A DNA stretch of 7,748 nt from JAGLTQ01 sp964605385 (GCA_964605385.1 CAZSCK010000095.1:1-7748), one strand, 5' to 3'. Shown: positions 1 through 7,186, counted from the first letter of the stretch. The notes: generated by a model from the letters alone, not told the origin. Program-made: numbers and translations.

Positions 1-110
1 ATTGGGGCGCCAAATAATTCGATGGCACGTTCGACAATATCAATAGCACGATCAACGCCGGCACAGAAGCCGCGGGGGTTGGCTAAAATTACTTGTTTTG
101 ATTCAGACAA
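1..110 (-). CDS. ispH: 4-hydroxy-3-methylbut-2-enyl diphosphate reductase, N-terminal part (runs off left edge)
   Basis: IspH (LytB) is the last enzyme of the MEP isoprenoid pathway. It is a cytosolic [4Fe-4S] protein that reduces HMBPP to IPP and DMAPP. The 36 codons seen here read SESKQVILANPRGFCAGV after the initiator and continue with DRAIDIVERA and ELFGAP, the typical start of the family. Cys16 in the NPRGFCAGVDRA motif is the first of the three cluster-binding cysteines; the other two lie outside the window. The start is TTG at 110-108: an in-frame TGA sits two codons upstream, no ATG or GTG lies between, and a GGAG Shine-Dalgarno sits 8 nt before it. It is the last gene of the cluster seen here, separated from fkpB by 201 bp that is mostly a palindromic repeat. 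The identity is secure; whether the rest of the gene is intact cannot be seen. Confidence 0.93.
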   Translation of the reverse strand, partial: MSESKQVILANPRGFCAGVDRAIDIVERAIELFGAP

Positions 111-118
111 TGTTCAAG

Positions 119-122
119 CTCC
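119..122 (-). promoter_or_regulatory. Shine-Dalgarno of ispH
   Basis: GGAG on the minus strand, 8 nt before the TTG at 110. It fixes the start, because the in-frame stop two codons upstream leaves no other starting point that keeps the conserved N-terminus. Confidence 0.75.
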
Positions 123-140
123 GGATAAATCAAAAATTAC

Positions 141-297
141 GTCATTGCGAAGGAACGATAGTGACTGCGGCATAAAATCGTATGGAACGATTTTAAACAA
201 GCTATGCTTGGCCCGTAGGGCGAAGGACAGGATATCCGCAGTAATCTCATAATAAATGGCATTTTTCTACAGATTGCCGCGCTTCGCTCGCAATGAC
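141..297. repeat. GTCATTGCGAG-family palindromic element with structured interior
   Basis: The ends are a perfect 10-bp inverted repeat, GTCATTGCGA at 141-150 and TCGCAATGAC at 288-297. The right arm (271-297) read backwards is the common form GTCATTGCGAGCGAAGCG followed by CGGCAATCT; the left arm (141-172) is a degenerate version with extra bases. Between the arms are short perfect inverted repeats: 173-181 with 187-195 (9-bp stem, 5-nt loop), 198-202 with 206-210 (5-bp stem, TAT loop), 211-214 with 218-221 (4-bp stem, GTA loop), and the palindrome GGATATCC at 230-237. There is no coding potential and no U-run, so it is not an intrinsic terminator. It fills most of the gap from fkpB to ispH. 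Repeats with these ends are widespread in bacterial genomes as non-coding palindromic or MITE-like elements; assignment to a specific family is inference. Confidence 0.75.
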
Positions 298-311
298 AAG
301 CAGTACTGTGG

Positions 312-761
312 TTATGCTAGTTTAATATCAACAATTTCTACACTAAAGACAACTTCATGACCTGCAAGTGGATGATTAAAATCAACTTTAACTTCATCAT
401 CTTTAATTTCCATAATCGCACCGGGAATTTCTTCACCAGAAGGAGTGCTAAAACCAATAATCATCCCTTCTTCAATTTTTAAATCATCAGAAAATTCTGT
501 ACGCGGCAAGGTATGAATACTTTCTTCGTCAGGAAAACCAAAGGTATCACGTGGTTCAATGGATAAGCTTTGCTTTTCGCCTAATTTTAATCCATACAAC
601 ACCATTTCCAATCCTTCGATCAAGCTGCCATCACCCATAGTGAAAGTCATTGGCTCACCATCAACTGAAGCATCTGCAATCGTGCCATCTTCAAGTGCTA
701 AAGTAAAATGCATGGTTACTTCGCAACCCGCACCTATAGTTAAAACTTCTACATCACCCAT
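312..761 (-). CDS. fkpB: FKBP-type peptidyl-prolyl cis-trans isomerase (FkpB/SlpA)
   Basis: A cytosolic prolyl isomerase and chaperone of the SlpA/FkpB group. The 149 residues equal the length of E. coli SlpA. The FKBP core opens with VTMHFTLALEDGTIADAS (about residues 15-32), followed by the GDGSLIEGLEMVLYGLKLGE stretch (about 43-62) and EPRDTFGFP (about 69-77). An insert-in-flap domain runs from about residue 72 to 125, after which DFNHPLAGHEVVF closes the FKBP fold, the diagnostic C-terminal signature of the SlpA type. No signal peptide is present. ATG at 761-759 is preceded by AGGA with an 8-nt spacer. The gene sits downstream of lspA as is usual, but the 284-bp gap, filled by two repeat units, is much longer than in compact versions of this cluster. 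It is probably cotranscribed with ileS-lspA. Confidence is high. Confidence 0.95.
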   Translation of the reverse strand: MGDVEVLTIGAGCEVTMHFTLALEDGTIADASVDGEPMTFTMGDGSLIEGLEMVLYGLKLGEKQSLSIEPRDTFGFPDEESIHTLPRTEFSDDLKIEEGMIIGFSTPSGEEIPGAIMEIKDDEVKVDFNHPLAGHEVVFSVEIVDIKLA

Positions 762-785
762 ATTATTTAAATCCTGTTACGTATT

Positions 786-891
786 TTTTGTAGATCGGTA
801 TTCATGCCGACAAGACCATCAGTTACAGGTGATGGTTATTTAAACGAATTAACTCCGCGTCGGGCTGAAGCCCGACCTACATAAATCAAAA
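786..891. repeat. TGTAGGTCGG-family element, unit 1 of a tandem pair
   Basis: A 106-bp unit about 88 percent identical by eye to the unit at 933-1039 and in the same orientation. It runs from TTTTGTAGATCGG to CCGACCTACATAAATCAAAA, so the outer ends are inverted repeats of each other with one mismatch. It holds three hairpins in series: 795-800 with 805-810 (TTCA loop), 815-821 with 830-836 (perfect 7 bp, 8-nt loop), and 859-865 with 870-876 (perfect 7 bp, TGAA loop). There is no ORF of its own. It is a non-coding MITE- or REP-like sequence lying in the probable transcript between lspA and fkpB. Confidence 0.8.
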
Positions 892-892
892 G

Positions 893-913
893 CATTCATT
901 TTGTTAGTGAATG
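893..913. repeat. Small inverted repeat in the spacer between the two units
   Basis: CATTCA at 893-898 faces TGAATG at 908-913 across a 9-nt loop, within the 41-bp spacer (892-932) that separates the two repeat units. It is short enough to arise by chance; I list it because it lies in an uninterrupted series of hairpins. Confidence 0.4.
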
Positions 914-932
914 TTAAAATTCATCTACTGTC

Positions 933-1039
933 TTTTGTAGGTCGGCTCTTCAGGCCGACAAAACCATCAGTTATAGGTGATAGTTATTTAAACGAATTAA
1001 CTCTGCGTTGGGCGGTAGCCCAACCTACATAAATCAAAA
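933..1039. repeat. TGTAGGTCGG-family element, unit 2 of a tandem pair
   Basis: A 107-bp unit with the same layout as the one at 786-891. Hairpins are 941-946 with 954-959 (6 bp), 963-969 with 978-984 (7 bp with one C/A mismatch, which becomes G-U in minus-strand RNA), and 1007-1013 with 1018-1024 (perfect 7 bp, GGTA loop). The third hairpin carries T1009-A1022 where unit 1 has C861-G874, a compensatory change. The unit ends 6 bp from the lspA stop codon, so it starts almost at once in the lspA 3' region of the transcript. Confidence 0.8.
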
Positions 1040-1045
1040 CCTGGT

Positions 1046-1528
1046 TTATTCTGATTTTTTGTTTCTTTCAGTTCGGTATTCTCGGATACTTTCAATAATA
1101 ATCATCGCAACACCAATACTAATAGCAGAGTCTGCAATATTAAATGCAGGCCAGTACCATTGTTGGTAATAGATCTGAATGAAGTCAACAACATAACCTA
1201 ACCAGATACGATCAATCACATTACCTAACGCACCACCTAAAATAAGTGCTAAAGCAATAGCCTGCCATTTTTCGTGTTGTTCTAATCGTTTAATCCATAA
1301 AACAATAACAACACTCACCACAACCGCAATAACAGCAAAGAACCAACGCTGCCAACCACCTGCATCTGCTAAAAAACTAAATGCTGCTCCGGGGTTATGC
1401 ATTAATGTCCAATTAAACATGGGCATTACGGCAATAGGCACATGCATTTGCAATGATGTACTAGCAATGTATTTTGTTAATTGGTCTGCAATAATGACAA
1501 CGATTGCCAACCATATCCACTTTAGCAT
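1046..1528 (-). CDS. lspA: Lipoprotein signal peptidase (signal peptidase II)
   Basis: LspA is an inner-membrane aspartyl protease that removes the signal peptide of prolipoproteins before the diacylglyceryl-modified cysteine. The 160 residues are normal for the family. Four hydrophobic helices are visible at about 4-22, 62-79, 89-107 and 131-148. Conserved blocks are ADQLTKY (14-20), HNPGAAFSFL (44-53), GALGNVIDR (99-107), VVDFI (113-117) and FNIADSAI (129-136). The catalytic aspartates, by analogy with the P. aeruginosa enzyme (D124 and D143), are D115 and D133. The basic C-terminal tail is usual for a cytoplasmic end. ATG at 1528-1526 has GAGG 10 nt upstream. The start lies 18 bp after the ileS stop, so the two genes are almost certainly cotranscribed and perhaps translationally coupled. 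Confidence 0.97.
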   Translation of the reverse strand: MLKWIWLAIVVIIADQLTKYIASTSLQMHVPIAVMPMFNWTLMHNPGAAFSFLADAGGWQRWFFAVIAVVVSVVIVLWIKRLEQHEKWQAIALALILGGALGNVIDRIWLGYVVDFIQIYYQQWYWPAFNIADSAISIGVAMIIIESIREYRTERNKKSE

Positions 1529-1546
1529 TTGATTAATTCCTCAACA

Positions 1547-4408
1547 TCAAGCATGTAAACGCTCTTCACCTTCACCATCAACATTATCAATACAACGCCC
1601 ACATAACTCTGGATGCTTATCATCTTTGCCAACGTCTTCTCGGTGATGCCAACAACGTGTACATTTTTCATGTGCTGATGCAGCAACGGCAACCCAGATT
1701 TCATCATTAGTTGATAAGGTATAATGTTGTGCTTCTGCAGGCGGTTCACCGGCAAGATACAACTTCGCATCAGAAGTGATAAAGACAAAACGCAGTTCAT
1801 CATCTAATGTATTTAAAGTATCCATAATTTCACGGCCACAATAAATTTCAACATCGGCCGCAAGACCTGAACCTATCTCACCTGCTACGCGTAGTGCTTC
1901 GAGTTCTTTATTAACGACTTCACGTACTTCTGTAATTTGTTTCCAATAAGCTAACGCATCTTCTGCGGCTTTATCATCACTGTACATCGTCGGCATGTTA
2001 TACCACTGATTTAATAAAACAGATTCATTACGTTCGCCAGGCATAAATGCCCAAAGTTCGTCAGCAGTAAAACTACATATAGGTGCTAGCCACCGCACCA
2101 TCGCTTCCAAAATATGATAAATCGCTGTTTGACATGAACGACGTGCAACACTATCTTCTTGTGTGGTGTATTGGCGATCTTTAATAATATCTAAATAGAA
2201 ACTCCCCATTTCACCTGCACAGAAATTATGAATCTGTTGATAAATTTGATGGAACTCATAGGTATCGTAAGTATCCATGATATTACTTTGTAACTGCTTG
2301 GTTGTTTCTATTGCCCACTTATCAAGCGATAACATTTGATCAGCTGGCAACATATCTTTAGCTGGATCAAAACCATCCAGGTTAGACAAAAGAAAACGCA
2401 TAGTATTACGAATACGACGATAGGCATCCGCAGTGCGTTTAACGATTTCATCGGACACGGTCATTTCACTGCTATAATCAGTTGAAGCAATCCACAAACG
2501 TAAAATATCTGCGCCTAAGTTTTTAATGATTTTTTGTGGAGCAACCACATTACCTTTTGACTTGGACATTTTTTGTCCCTTAGCATCAACGGCAAACCCA
2601 TGAGTCAACACAGACTTGTAAGGAGGTTTACCATACATCGCTATTGATGTTTTTAATGATGACTGGAACCAGCCACGATGTTGATCTGAACCTTCAAGGT
2701 ACAAATCCGCAGCCGGATAATCACTTAAACCTTCACGCATATTTAAAACAACATTATGTGACACACCAGAATCAAACCATACATCTAAAATATCTTGCGC
2801 TTTTTCGTAATTGTCTGCTTCATCACCAAGATAACTTGCTGTATCTGATTCAAACCAGGCGTTCACACCTTTTCCTTCAATCTGGGTCGCAACTTTCTCT
2901 AATAAATCATCGGTATCAGGATGTAACTTGCCGGTTTTTTTATTAACAAACAAAGGAATTGGCACACCCCAGCTACGTTGACGTGAAATACACCAGTCCG
3001 GACTGTTTTCAACCATGCCGATGATGCGTGCTTCACCCCAGCTTGGCATCCACTTCGTTTCTTTGATTGCGGCAATACAATCTTTGCGTAAATTGTTTTG
3101 TTCCATGCTAATAAACCACTGCGGAGTCGCCCGGAAAATAATGGGGCTCTTATGCCGCCAGCAATGTGGATAGCTATGACGAATTTTTTCTTCATGCACA
3201 AGTTTACTTTTTGCTTTTAAAACATCAAGCACACTGTCGTTGGCTTTAAAAACATGCTGCCCTGCAAACAAAGGGGTGCCTTCAAGAAACGTACCATTGG
3301 TATCAACAGGGTTATCCACTTTTAAATTATATTTTTGACCAACAACATAATCTTCTTGCCCATGTCCCGGAGCAGTATGTACTGCACCAGTACCCGCATC
3401 CAACGTGACATGGTCGCCAAGAATAATGGGGACTTCACGATCATAAAATGGATGTTGTACTTTTAAACCTTCAAGATCAGAACCTTTACAATAAGCAACA
3501 ACACGATAATCAGAAGCATCATAGCGCGCCATTACATCGCTTAATAAATCTTGCGCAATGATCAAACGTTCAGGCACATGCGCACCGATACCGTCACATT
3601 GTACAACGGCGTATTCAAACTCAGGATTTACTGCAACAGCCTGATTGGCGGGTAACGTCCAGGGTGTTGTTGTCCAAATAACAATAGAGACAGGACCGGT
3701 TCCCTCTGCACCTTCAACATTACTGCAACGCGCCATTAATGCGGTTTCGTTTAAGATTTCAAAACGCACATCAATCGCTGGTGATGTTTTATCTTCATAT
3801 TCAACTTCGGCTTCAGCTAAAGACGAACCACAGTCGACACACCAATGAACAGGTTTTGAACCTTTGTGTAAGTGACCATTTTTAATTATTTGCCCAAGTG
3901 AACGAACAATGCCGGCTTCAAATTTATAGTCCATCGTAAGATAAGGGTTATCCCACTCACCTAAAATGCCTAAACGTTTAAAGTCTTCACGCTGACCATC
4001 CACTTGTTTAGCTGCATATTCACGACATGCATCACGAAATTCACTATGTGATATTTTAACTCCAGCTTTACCTTTCTTTTTCTCAACCATGAGTTCGATC
4101 GGTAAGCCATGACAATCCCACCCTGGAATATAAGGCGCATCAAAACCACTTAAAGTTTTAGACTTAATAATGATATCTTTTAAAACTTTATTTACCGCAT
4201 GACCAATATGAATATCACCATTCGCATAGGGAGGACCATCGTGCAAGATGAACGAAGGACGTTTTTCTTCTTTACAAAGCGCACGAATCTTTCCGTACAA
4301 ATCCATTTCGTACCAGTTTTTTAAAAAACCAGGTTCACGTTGCGCAAGGTTTCCTTTCATAGGAAATTTAGTTTGCGGTAAATTTAATGTATCTTTATAG
4401 TCAGCCAC
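1547..4408 (-). CDS. ileS: Isoleucyl-tRNA synthetase
   Basis: IleS, a class I synthetase, charges tRNA-Ile with isoleucine in the cytosol and hydrolyses misacylated Val-tRNA. It has 953 residues, close to the 938 of E. coli. The N-terminus (ADYKDTLNLPQTKFPMKGNL) is typical. The ATP site is shown by HIGH at 67-70 (in PYANGDIHIGH) and KMSKS at 613-617. The CP1 editing domain carries WTTTPWTLPANQA (245-257) and GTGAVHTAPGHGQEDY (339-354). The tRNA-binding anticodon domain follows from about 650. A C-terminal zinc finger uses C916, C919, C936 and C939, which marks the usual bacterial type of IleS. The start is GTG at 4408-4406; the preceding AAAGAAAAAACAATC has no strong Shine-Dalgarno, but homology to the family N-terminus supports this start. 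The gene lies 90 bp after ribF, with a palindrome in the gap. Confidence 0.98.
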   Translation of the reverse strand: MADYKDTLNLPQTKFPMKGNLAQREPGFLKNWYEMDLYGKIRALCKEEKRPSFILHDGPPYANGDIHIGHAVNKVLKDIIIKSKTLSGFDAPYIPGWDCHGLPIELMVEKKKGKAGVKISHSEFRDACREYAAKQVDGQREDFKRLGILGEWDNPYLTMDYKFEAGIVRSLGQIIKNGHLHKGSKPVHWCVDCGSSLAEAEVEYEDKTSPAIDVRFEILNETALMARCSNVEGAEGTGPVSIVIWTTTPWTLPANQAVAVNPEFEYAVVQCDGIGAHVPERLIIAQDLLSDVMARYDASDYRVVAYCKGSDLEGLKVQHPFYDREVPIILGDHVTLDAGTGAVHTAPGHGQEDYVVGQKYNLKVDNPVDTNGTFLEGTPLFAGQHVFKANDSVLDVLKAKSKLVHEEKIRHSYPHCWRHKSPIIFRATPQWFISMEQNNLRKDCIAAIKETKWMPSWGEARIIGMVENSPDWCISRQRSWGVPIPLFVNKKTGKLHPDTDDLLEKVATQIEGKGVNAWFESDTASYLGDEADNYEKAQDILDVWFDSGVSHNVVLNMREGLSDYPAADLYLEGSDQHRGWFQSSLKTSIAMYGKPPYKSVLTHGFAVDAKGQKMSKSKGNVVAPQKIIKNLGADILRLWIASTDYSSEMTVSDEIVKRTADAYRRIRNTMRFLLSNLDGFDPAKDMLPADQMLSLDKWAIETTKQLQSNIMDTYDTYEFHQIYQQIHNFCAGEMGSFYLDIIKDRQYTTQEDSVARRSCQTAIYHILEAMVRWLAPICSFTADELWAFMPGERNESVLLNQWYNMPTMYSDDKAAEDALAYWKQITEVREVVNKELEALRVAGEIGSGLAADVEIYCGREIMDTLNTLDDELRFVFITSDAKLYLAGEPPAEAQHYTLSTNDEIWVAVAASAHEKCTRCWHHREDVGKDDKHPELCGRCIDNVDGEGEERLHA

Positions 4409-4447
4409 GATTGTTTTTTCTTTAAGTTATAAATTTAATAATGCGCT

Positions 4448-4489
4448 GTCATTGCGAGAAAGAATTGAAAAATACTTTCTCACAATGAC
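4448..4489. repeat. 42-bp GTCATTGCGAG palindrome between ribF and ileS
   Basis: Left arm GTCATTGCGAGAAAG (4448-4462) and right arm CTTTCTCACAATGAC (4475-4489) form a 15-bp stem with a 12-nt loop. The only mismatch is C4455 against A4482, which becomes a G-U pair in minus-strand RNA. No T-run follows on either strand, so it does not look like an intrinsic terminator. It begins 9 nt after the ribF stop and ends 39 nt before the ileS start. It has the same ends as the element at 141-297 but almost no interior, so it is a minimal solo copy. Confidence 0.8.
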
Positions 4490-4498
4490 GGCATATTT

Positions 4499-5425
4499 CT
4501 ATGCAGCAAAATATGCCTGCGCCTGTTCTACATCCAATTGTATTTGTTTTATTAATTCGTCCAATGAATCAAATTTTTCTTCATCACGGAGTTTCTTTAA
4601 AAAACTCACTTGAATATGTCTTCCATAAATATCTTGATCAAAGTTTAATAAAAAAACTTCGAGTAACGCTTTTGTTTCATTAACCGTTGGTCGCGTTCCA
4701 ATGCTTGCAACACCTTGTAAAGGTTCTTTATCCAGTCCAAATACTTCAACAACAAAAATGCCTTGTATCGGTGAAGCCTGTCTGTGCAAATGTATATTCG
4801 CCGTAGGGAAACCTAGTTCTCGCCCTAGCTTTTCACCATGAGCAACTCGGCCACTCATACGGTAACGCCGACCTAATAATTTTTCAGCATTAGACATCTC
4901 ACCCTTTTCTAATGCTGTTCGAACTCTGGTACTACTTACACGCTCATTATCAATTTCAAAAGTGTGCATACTGACAACCTGGAAGCCGTATTTTTTTCCT
5001 GCTTCAACAAGCATTTCAAATGTTCCGGCTCTTTTCGCGCCAAAACGGAAGTCATCTCCAACTACAAGATATTTTACACCTAACTTCTCTACCAATACTT
5101 GTTCAATAAAATCTTCTGCACTTAATTTTGCTAATTTATCGTTAAAAGACAAACAGCAAACACGATCAACCGAATAACGTTGTAAAGCCAGTATTTTCTC
5201 ACGAAAACGAGTGAGTCGTGCAGGCACTTTATCTGGAACAAAATATTCCATCGGCTGTGGCTCAAAGGTGATTAATGCCGTCGGCAACCCCAGTTCCGCT
5301 GCTTTTTCTGCCAGCTGCCCTAATACCGCCTGATGCCCAAGATGCACCCCATCAAAATTGCCAATGGTTGCAACACAGCCGCAGTGTTTTGAGCGAATAT
5401 TCTGTAAGCCACGAATCAGTTCCAT
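4499..5425 (-). CDS. ribF: Bifunctional riboflavin kinase / FAD synthetase
   Basis: RibF phosphorylates riboflavin to FMN and adenylylates FMN to FAD, both in the cytosol. The 308 residues are normal for the bifunctional form. The N-terminal FMN adenylyltransferase domain (about 1-185) shows GNFDGVHLGHQ (22-32, the HxGH nucleotide-binding motif), TFEPQP (53-58), GDDFRFG (123-129) and SSTRVR (164-169). The C-terminal riboflavin kinase domain (about 186-305) shows GRELGFPTANI (201-211), with the FPTAN metal/ATP motif, then GIFVV (222-226), ASIGTRPTV (240-248), and E256 in the LEVFLLNF segment, likely the catalytic base. LRDEEKF (279-285) is also typical. ATG at 5425-5423 has only a weak GAG upstream. 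The murJ stop is 61 bp upstream and ileS follows, so this is probably one transcript. Confidence 0.97.
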   Translation of the reverse strand: MELIRGLQNIRSKHCGCVATIGNFDGVHLGHQAVLGQLAEKAAELGLPTALITFEPQPMEYFVPDKVPARLTRFREKILALQRYSVDRVCCLSFNDKLAKLSAEDFIEQVLVEKLGVKYLVVGDDFRFGAKRAGTFEMLVEAGKKYGFQVVSMHTFEIDNERVSSTRVRTALEKGEMSNAEKLLGRRYRMSGRVAHGEKLGRELGFPTANIHLHRQASPIQGIFVVEVFGLDKEPLQGVASIGTRPTVNETKALLEVFLLNFDQDIYGRHIQVSFLKKLRDEEKFDSLDELIKQIQLDVEQAQAYFAA

Positions 5426-5486
5426 AATACTCGTTCATCTATTCAAAAGGAGCGAAAGTATATCAAAAACAAAGGGATAACTTAAT

Positions 5487-7046
5487 CTAACTTTGCTTCG
5501 GCCTCAGCAACTGTGAAAAACGCACTCCAGTTATCCATAAAACAACGAAGTAACTCACTGCTCCCAATGGAATAATCCAGCTTAACTGTATTACTCTCTC
5601 GATAGCAGTGGCTTTTGTCCAAAACGAGAGCTCACCAGAGACTATGAAAATAATCCCTCCCATCACACTCCCTGCCAAAATAGTTTGGAAAAATAATTTC
5701 ATCCAACCTTTTTGCGGAGTGTACACGCCCGTCTTTTTTAAGCCTAAATATAATAAACCCGCATTCAAAAAAGCGGAAAGCGTGGTTGCTAAAGCTAAAC
5801 CTGCATGTGGTGCTGGCCAGTCATAATGGAGCATTGGAACAACAAAAAGTACATTCATCAGCATATTCGCGAACATCGCAATCAGCCCGGCCTTAACCGG
5901 TGTTTTGGTGTCCTGACGGGCAAAATAGCCCGGTGCCAGAACTTTTACCAGAATAAAACCCAGTAAACCGCCGCTATAAACCAGGAGACTAATGGATGCC
6001 ATTTCCACATCCAGCGGCCGAAAGTCACCATAAAGAAATAAGGTACTTAATATCGGCCCGGCCAATACCGCCAGCGCCACAGCAGCGGGTAAAGCAATGA
6101 CCAAAACCAGGCGCAAAGCCCAATCCAACATGTGTGAAAAAGACTCGGGATCTCCGGCGGCATGTTTTTGCGATAAATTTGGCAAAATAACCGTAGCGAG
6201 TGCAATACCAAATATTCCCAATGGCAGTTCCACCATTCGATCGGATAAATAAAGCCAGGTCACGCTACCACTCACCAAAAATGAAGCAATAACAGTGTCC
6301 AGTAACAAGTTAATTTGCATTACCGACGAGCCAAAAATACCCGGAATCATCAGTTTTAAAATTCGGCGCACACCACTATTTTTCCAGCCCCAACGCGGCC
6401 AGCGCAATAAGCCCAACTTCAAAATAAATGGAATCTGGAAGGCCAATTGAGCCACACCGGCAATAAAAACGCCCCAGGCCAGCGCCATAATCGGTACATC
6501 CATTAGAGGAGCCAACCAAATTGCCGAGGCAATCAAGCTCAAGTTGAGTAAAACAGGGGTAAATGCGGGTACCGCAAAGCGTCCGTAAGTATTTAATATT
6601 CCTGCAGATAATGCAGTAAGAGACATAAACAATATATAAGGGAAAGTGATTCGCAGCATTTCTGAGGTTAAATCAAATTTTTCTGGCTGATTAATGAATC
6701 CCGGGGCAAAAATCATCACTAAAATGGGGGAGGCAACTGCTGCAATCACGCTCACTATAAATAGGATTCCTGCCAATGTGCCCAGGGTATTCCGTACTAA
6801 TTCAGAGACAGCTTCATCTCCATGCTCAGTCTTTACGCCACTCAAAACAGGCACAAAGGCCTGAGAAAAGGCACCTTCGGCAAACAAACGACGCAAAAAA
6901 TTAGGAATCTTAAAAGCAACCAAAAAGGCATCTGTGCCGGCATCTGCACCAAAATAGCGAGTAAAAACCATATCGCGCAGTAATCCGAAGACCCGTGACA
7001 CCATGGTCATGCTGCTAACGACTGCTGTTGATCTAAATAATCCCAT
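5487..7046 (-). CDS. murJ: Lipid II flippase MurJ (MviN)
   Basis: MurJ moves lipid II, the peptidoglycan precursor, across the inner membrane. It belongs to the MOP exporter superfamily and is expected to have 14 transmembrane helices; the 519 residues are dominated by hydrophobic segments, in line with this. The N-terminus shows the family pattern SSMTMVSRVFGLLRD (11-25), GTDAFLVAFKIPNFLRR (37-53) and AEGAFSQAFVPVL (56-68). Charged residues needed in E. coli MurJ appear at matching places: R18, R24, D39, R52, and R269 (in LSDRMVELPLGIFG; R270 in E. coli). The start ATG at 7046-7044 gives the standard short N-terminus; the upstream CAGAGA is a weak Shine-Dalgarno. It is the first gene of the minus-strand cluster, divergent from rpsT. 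Its central part is visibly richer in GC than ileS, partly from Ala/Gly codons. Confidence 0.97.
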   Translation of the reverse strand: MGLFRSTAVVSSMTMVSRVFGLLRDMVFTRYFGADAGTDAFLVAFKIPNFLRRLFAEGAFSQAFVPVLSGVKTEHGDEAVSELVRNTLGTLAGILFIVSVIAAVASPILVMIFAPGFINQPEKFDLTSEMLRITFPYILFMSLTALSAGILNTYGRFAVPAFTPVLLNLSLIASAIWLAPLMDVPIMALAWGVFIAGVAQLAFQIPFILKLGLLRWPRWGWKNSGVRRILKLMIPGIFGSSVMQINLLLDTVIASFLVSGSVTWLYLSDRMVELPLGIFGIALATVILPNLSQKHAAGDPESFSHMLDWALRLVLVIALPAAVALAVLAGPILSTLFLYGDFRPLDVEMASISLLVYSGGLLGFILVKVLAPGYFARQDTKTPVKAGLIAMFANMLMNVLFVVPMLHYDWPAPHAGLALATTLSAFLNAGLLYLGLKKTGVYTPQKGWMKLFFQTILAGSVMGGIIFIVSGELSFWTKATAIERVIQLSWIIPLGAVSYFVVLWITGVRFSQLLRPKQS

Positions 7047-7186
7047 TGAATCTCTGTATTTTTGATGTAAAAAACGTTAATTAATCAGGTAAGGTACTGT
7101 TTTTGCTTGATTTGTTAGCAGGATAACACGTCAAATAGCTTCTACCCAGCAGCATTTAAATTACTTATAATTAAGCAACATTAGCA

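Noticed and set aside
170..200. Possible ispH promoter inside the 141-297 element (minus-strand TTGTTT, 17 bp, TTTTAT)
   Set aside because: Only 3 of 6 and 4 of 6 matches, and the bases are better explained as arms of the 9-bp hairpin.
22..252. Plus-strand open frame of 76 codons
   Set aside because: It overlaps the ispH start in antisense and then runs through the palindromic element. It has no similarity to a known family and no convincing ribosome-binding site.
785..812. Possible fkpB promoter formed inside repeat unit 1 (minus-strand TTGTCG with TACAAA)
   Set aside because: The spacing is only 15 bp and both boxes match poorly, so it is no better than chance in AT-rich DNA.
786..1039. 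Two-unit repeat as a CRISPR array
   Set aside because: There are only two units of about 107 bp, each strongly palindromic, with a single 41-bp spacer and no cas genes.
1522..1803. Minus-strand open frame of 93 codons overlapping the 3' end of ileS
   Set aside because: A shifted-frame shadow of ileS: the real frame continues intact to the zinc finger and stop at 1547.
2644..3201. Open frames antisense to, or out of frame with, ileS
   Set aside because: Shadows of the ileS coding sequence, which is uninterrupted here.
4448..4489. Palindrome as an intrinsic terminator of ribF
   Set aside because: No T-run follows the stem on either strand, and ileS would be left without a visible promoter.
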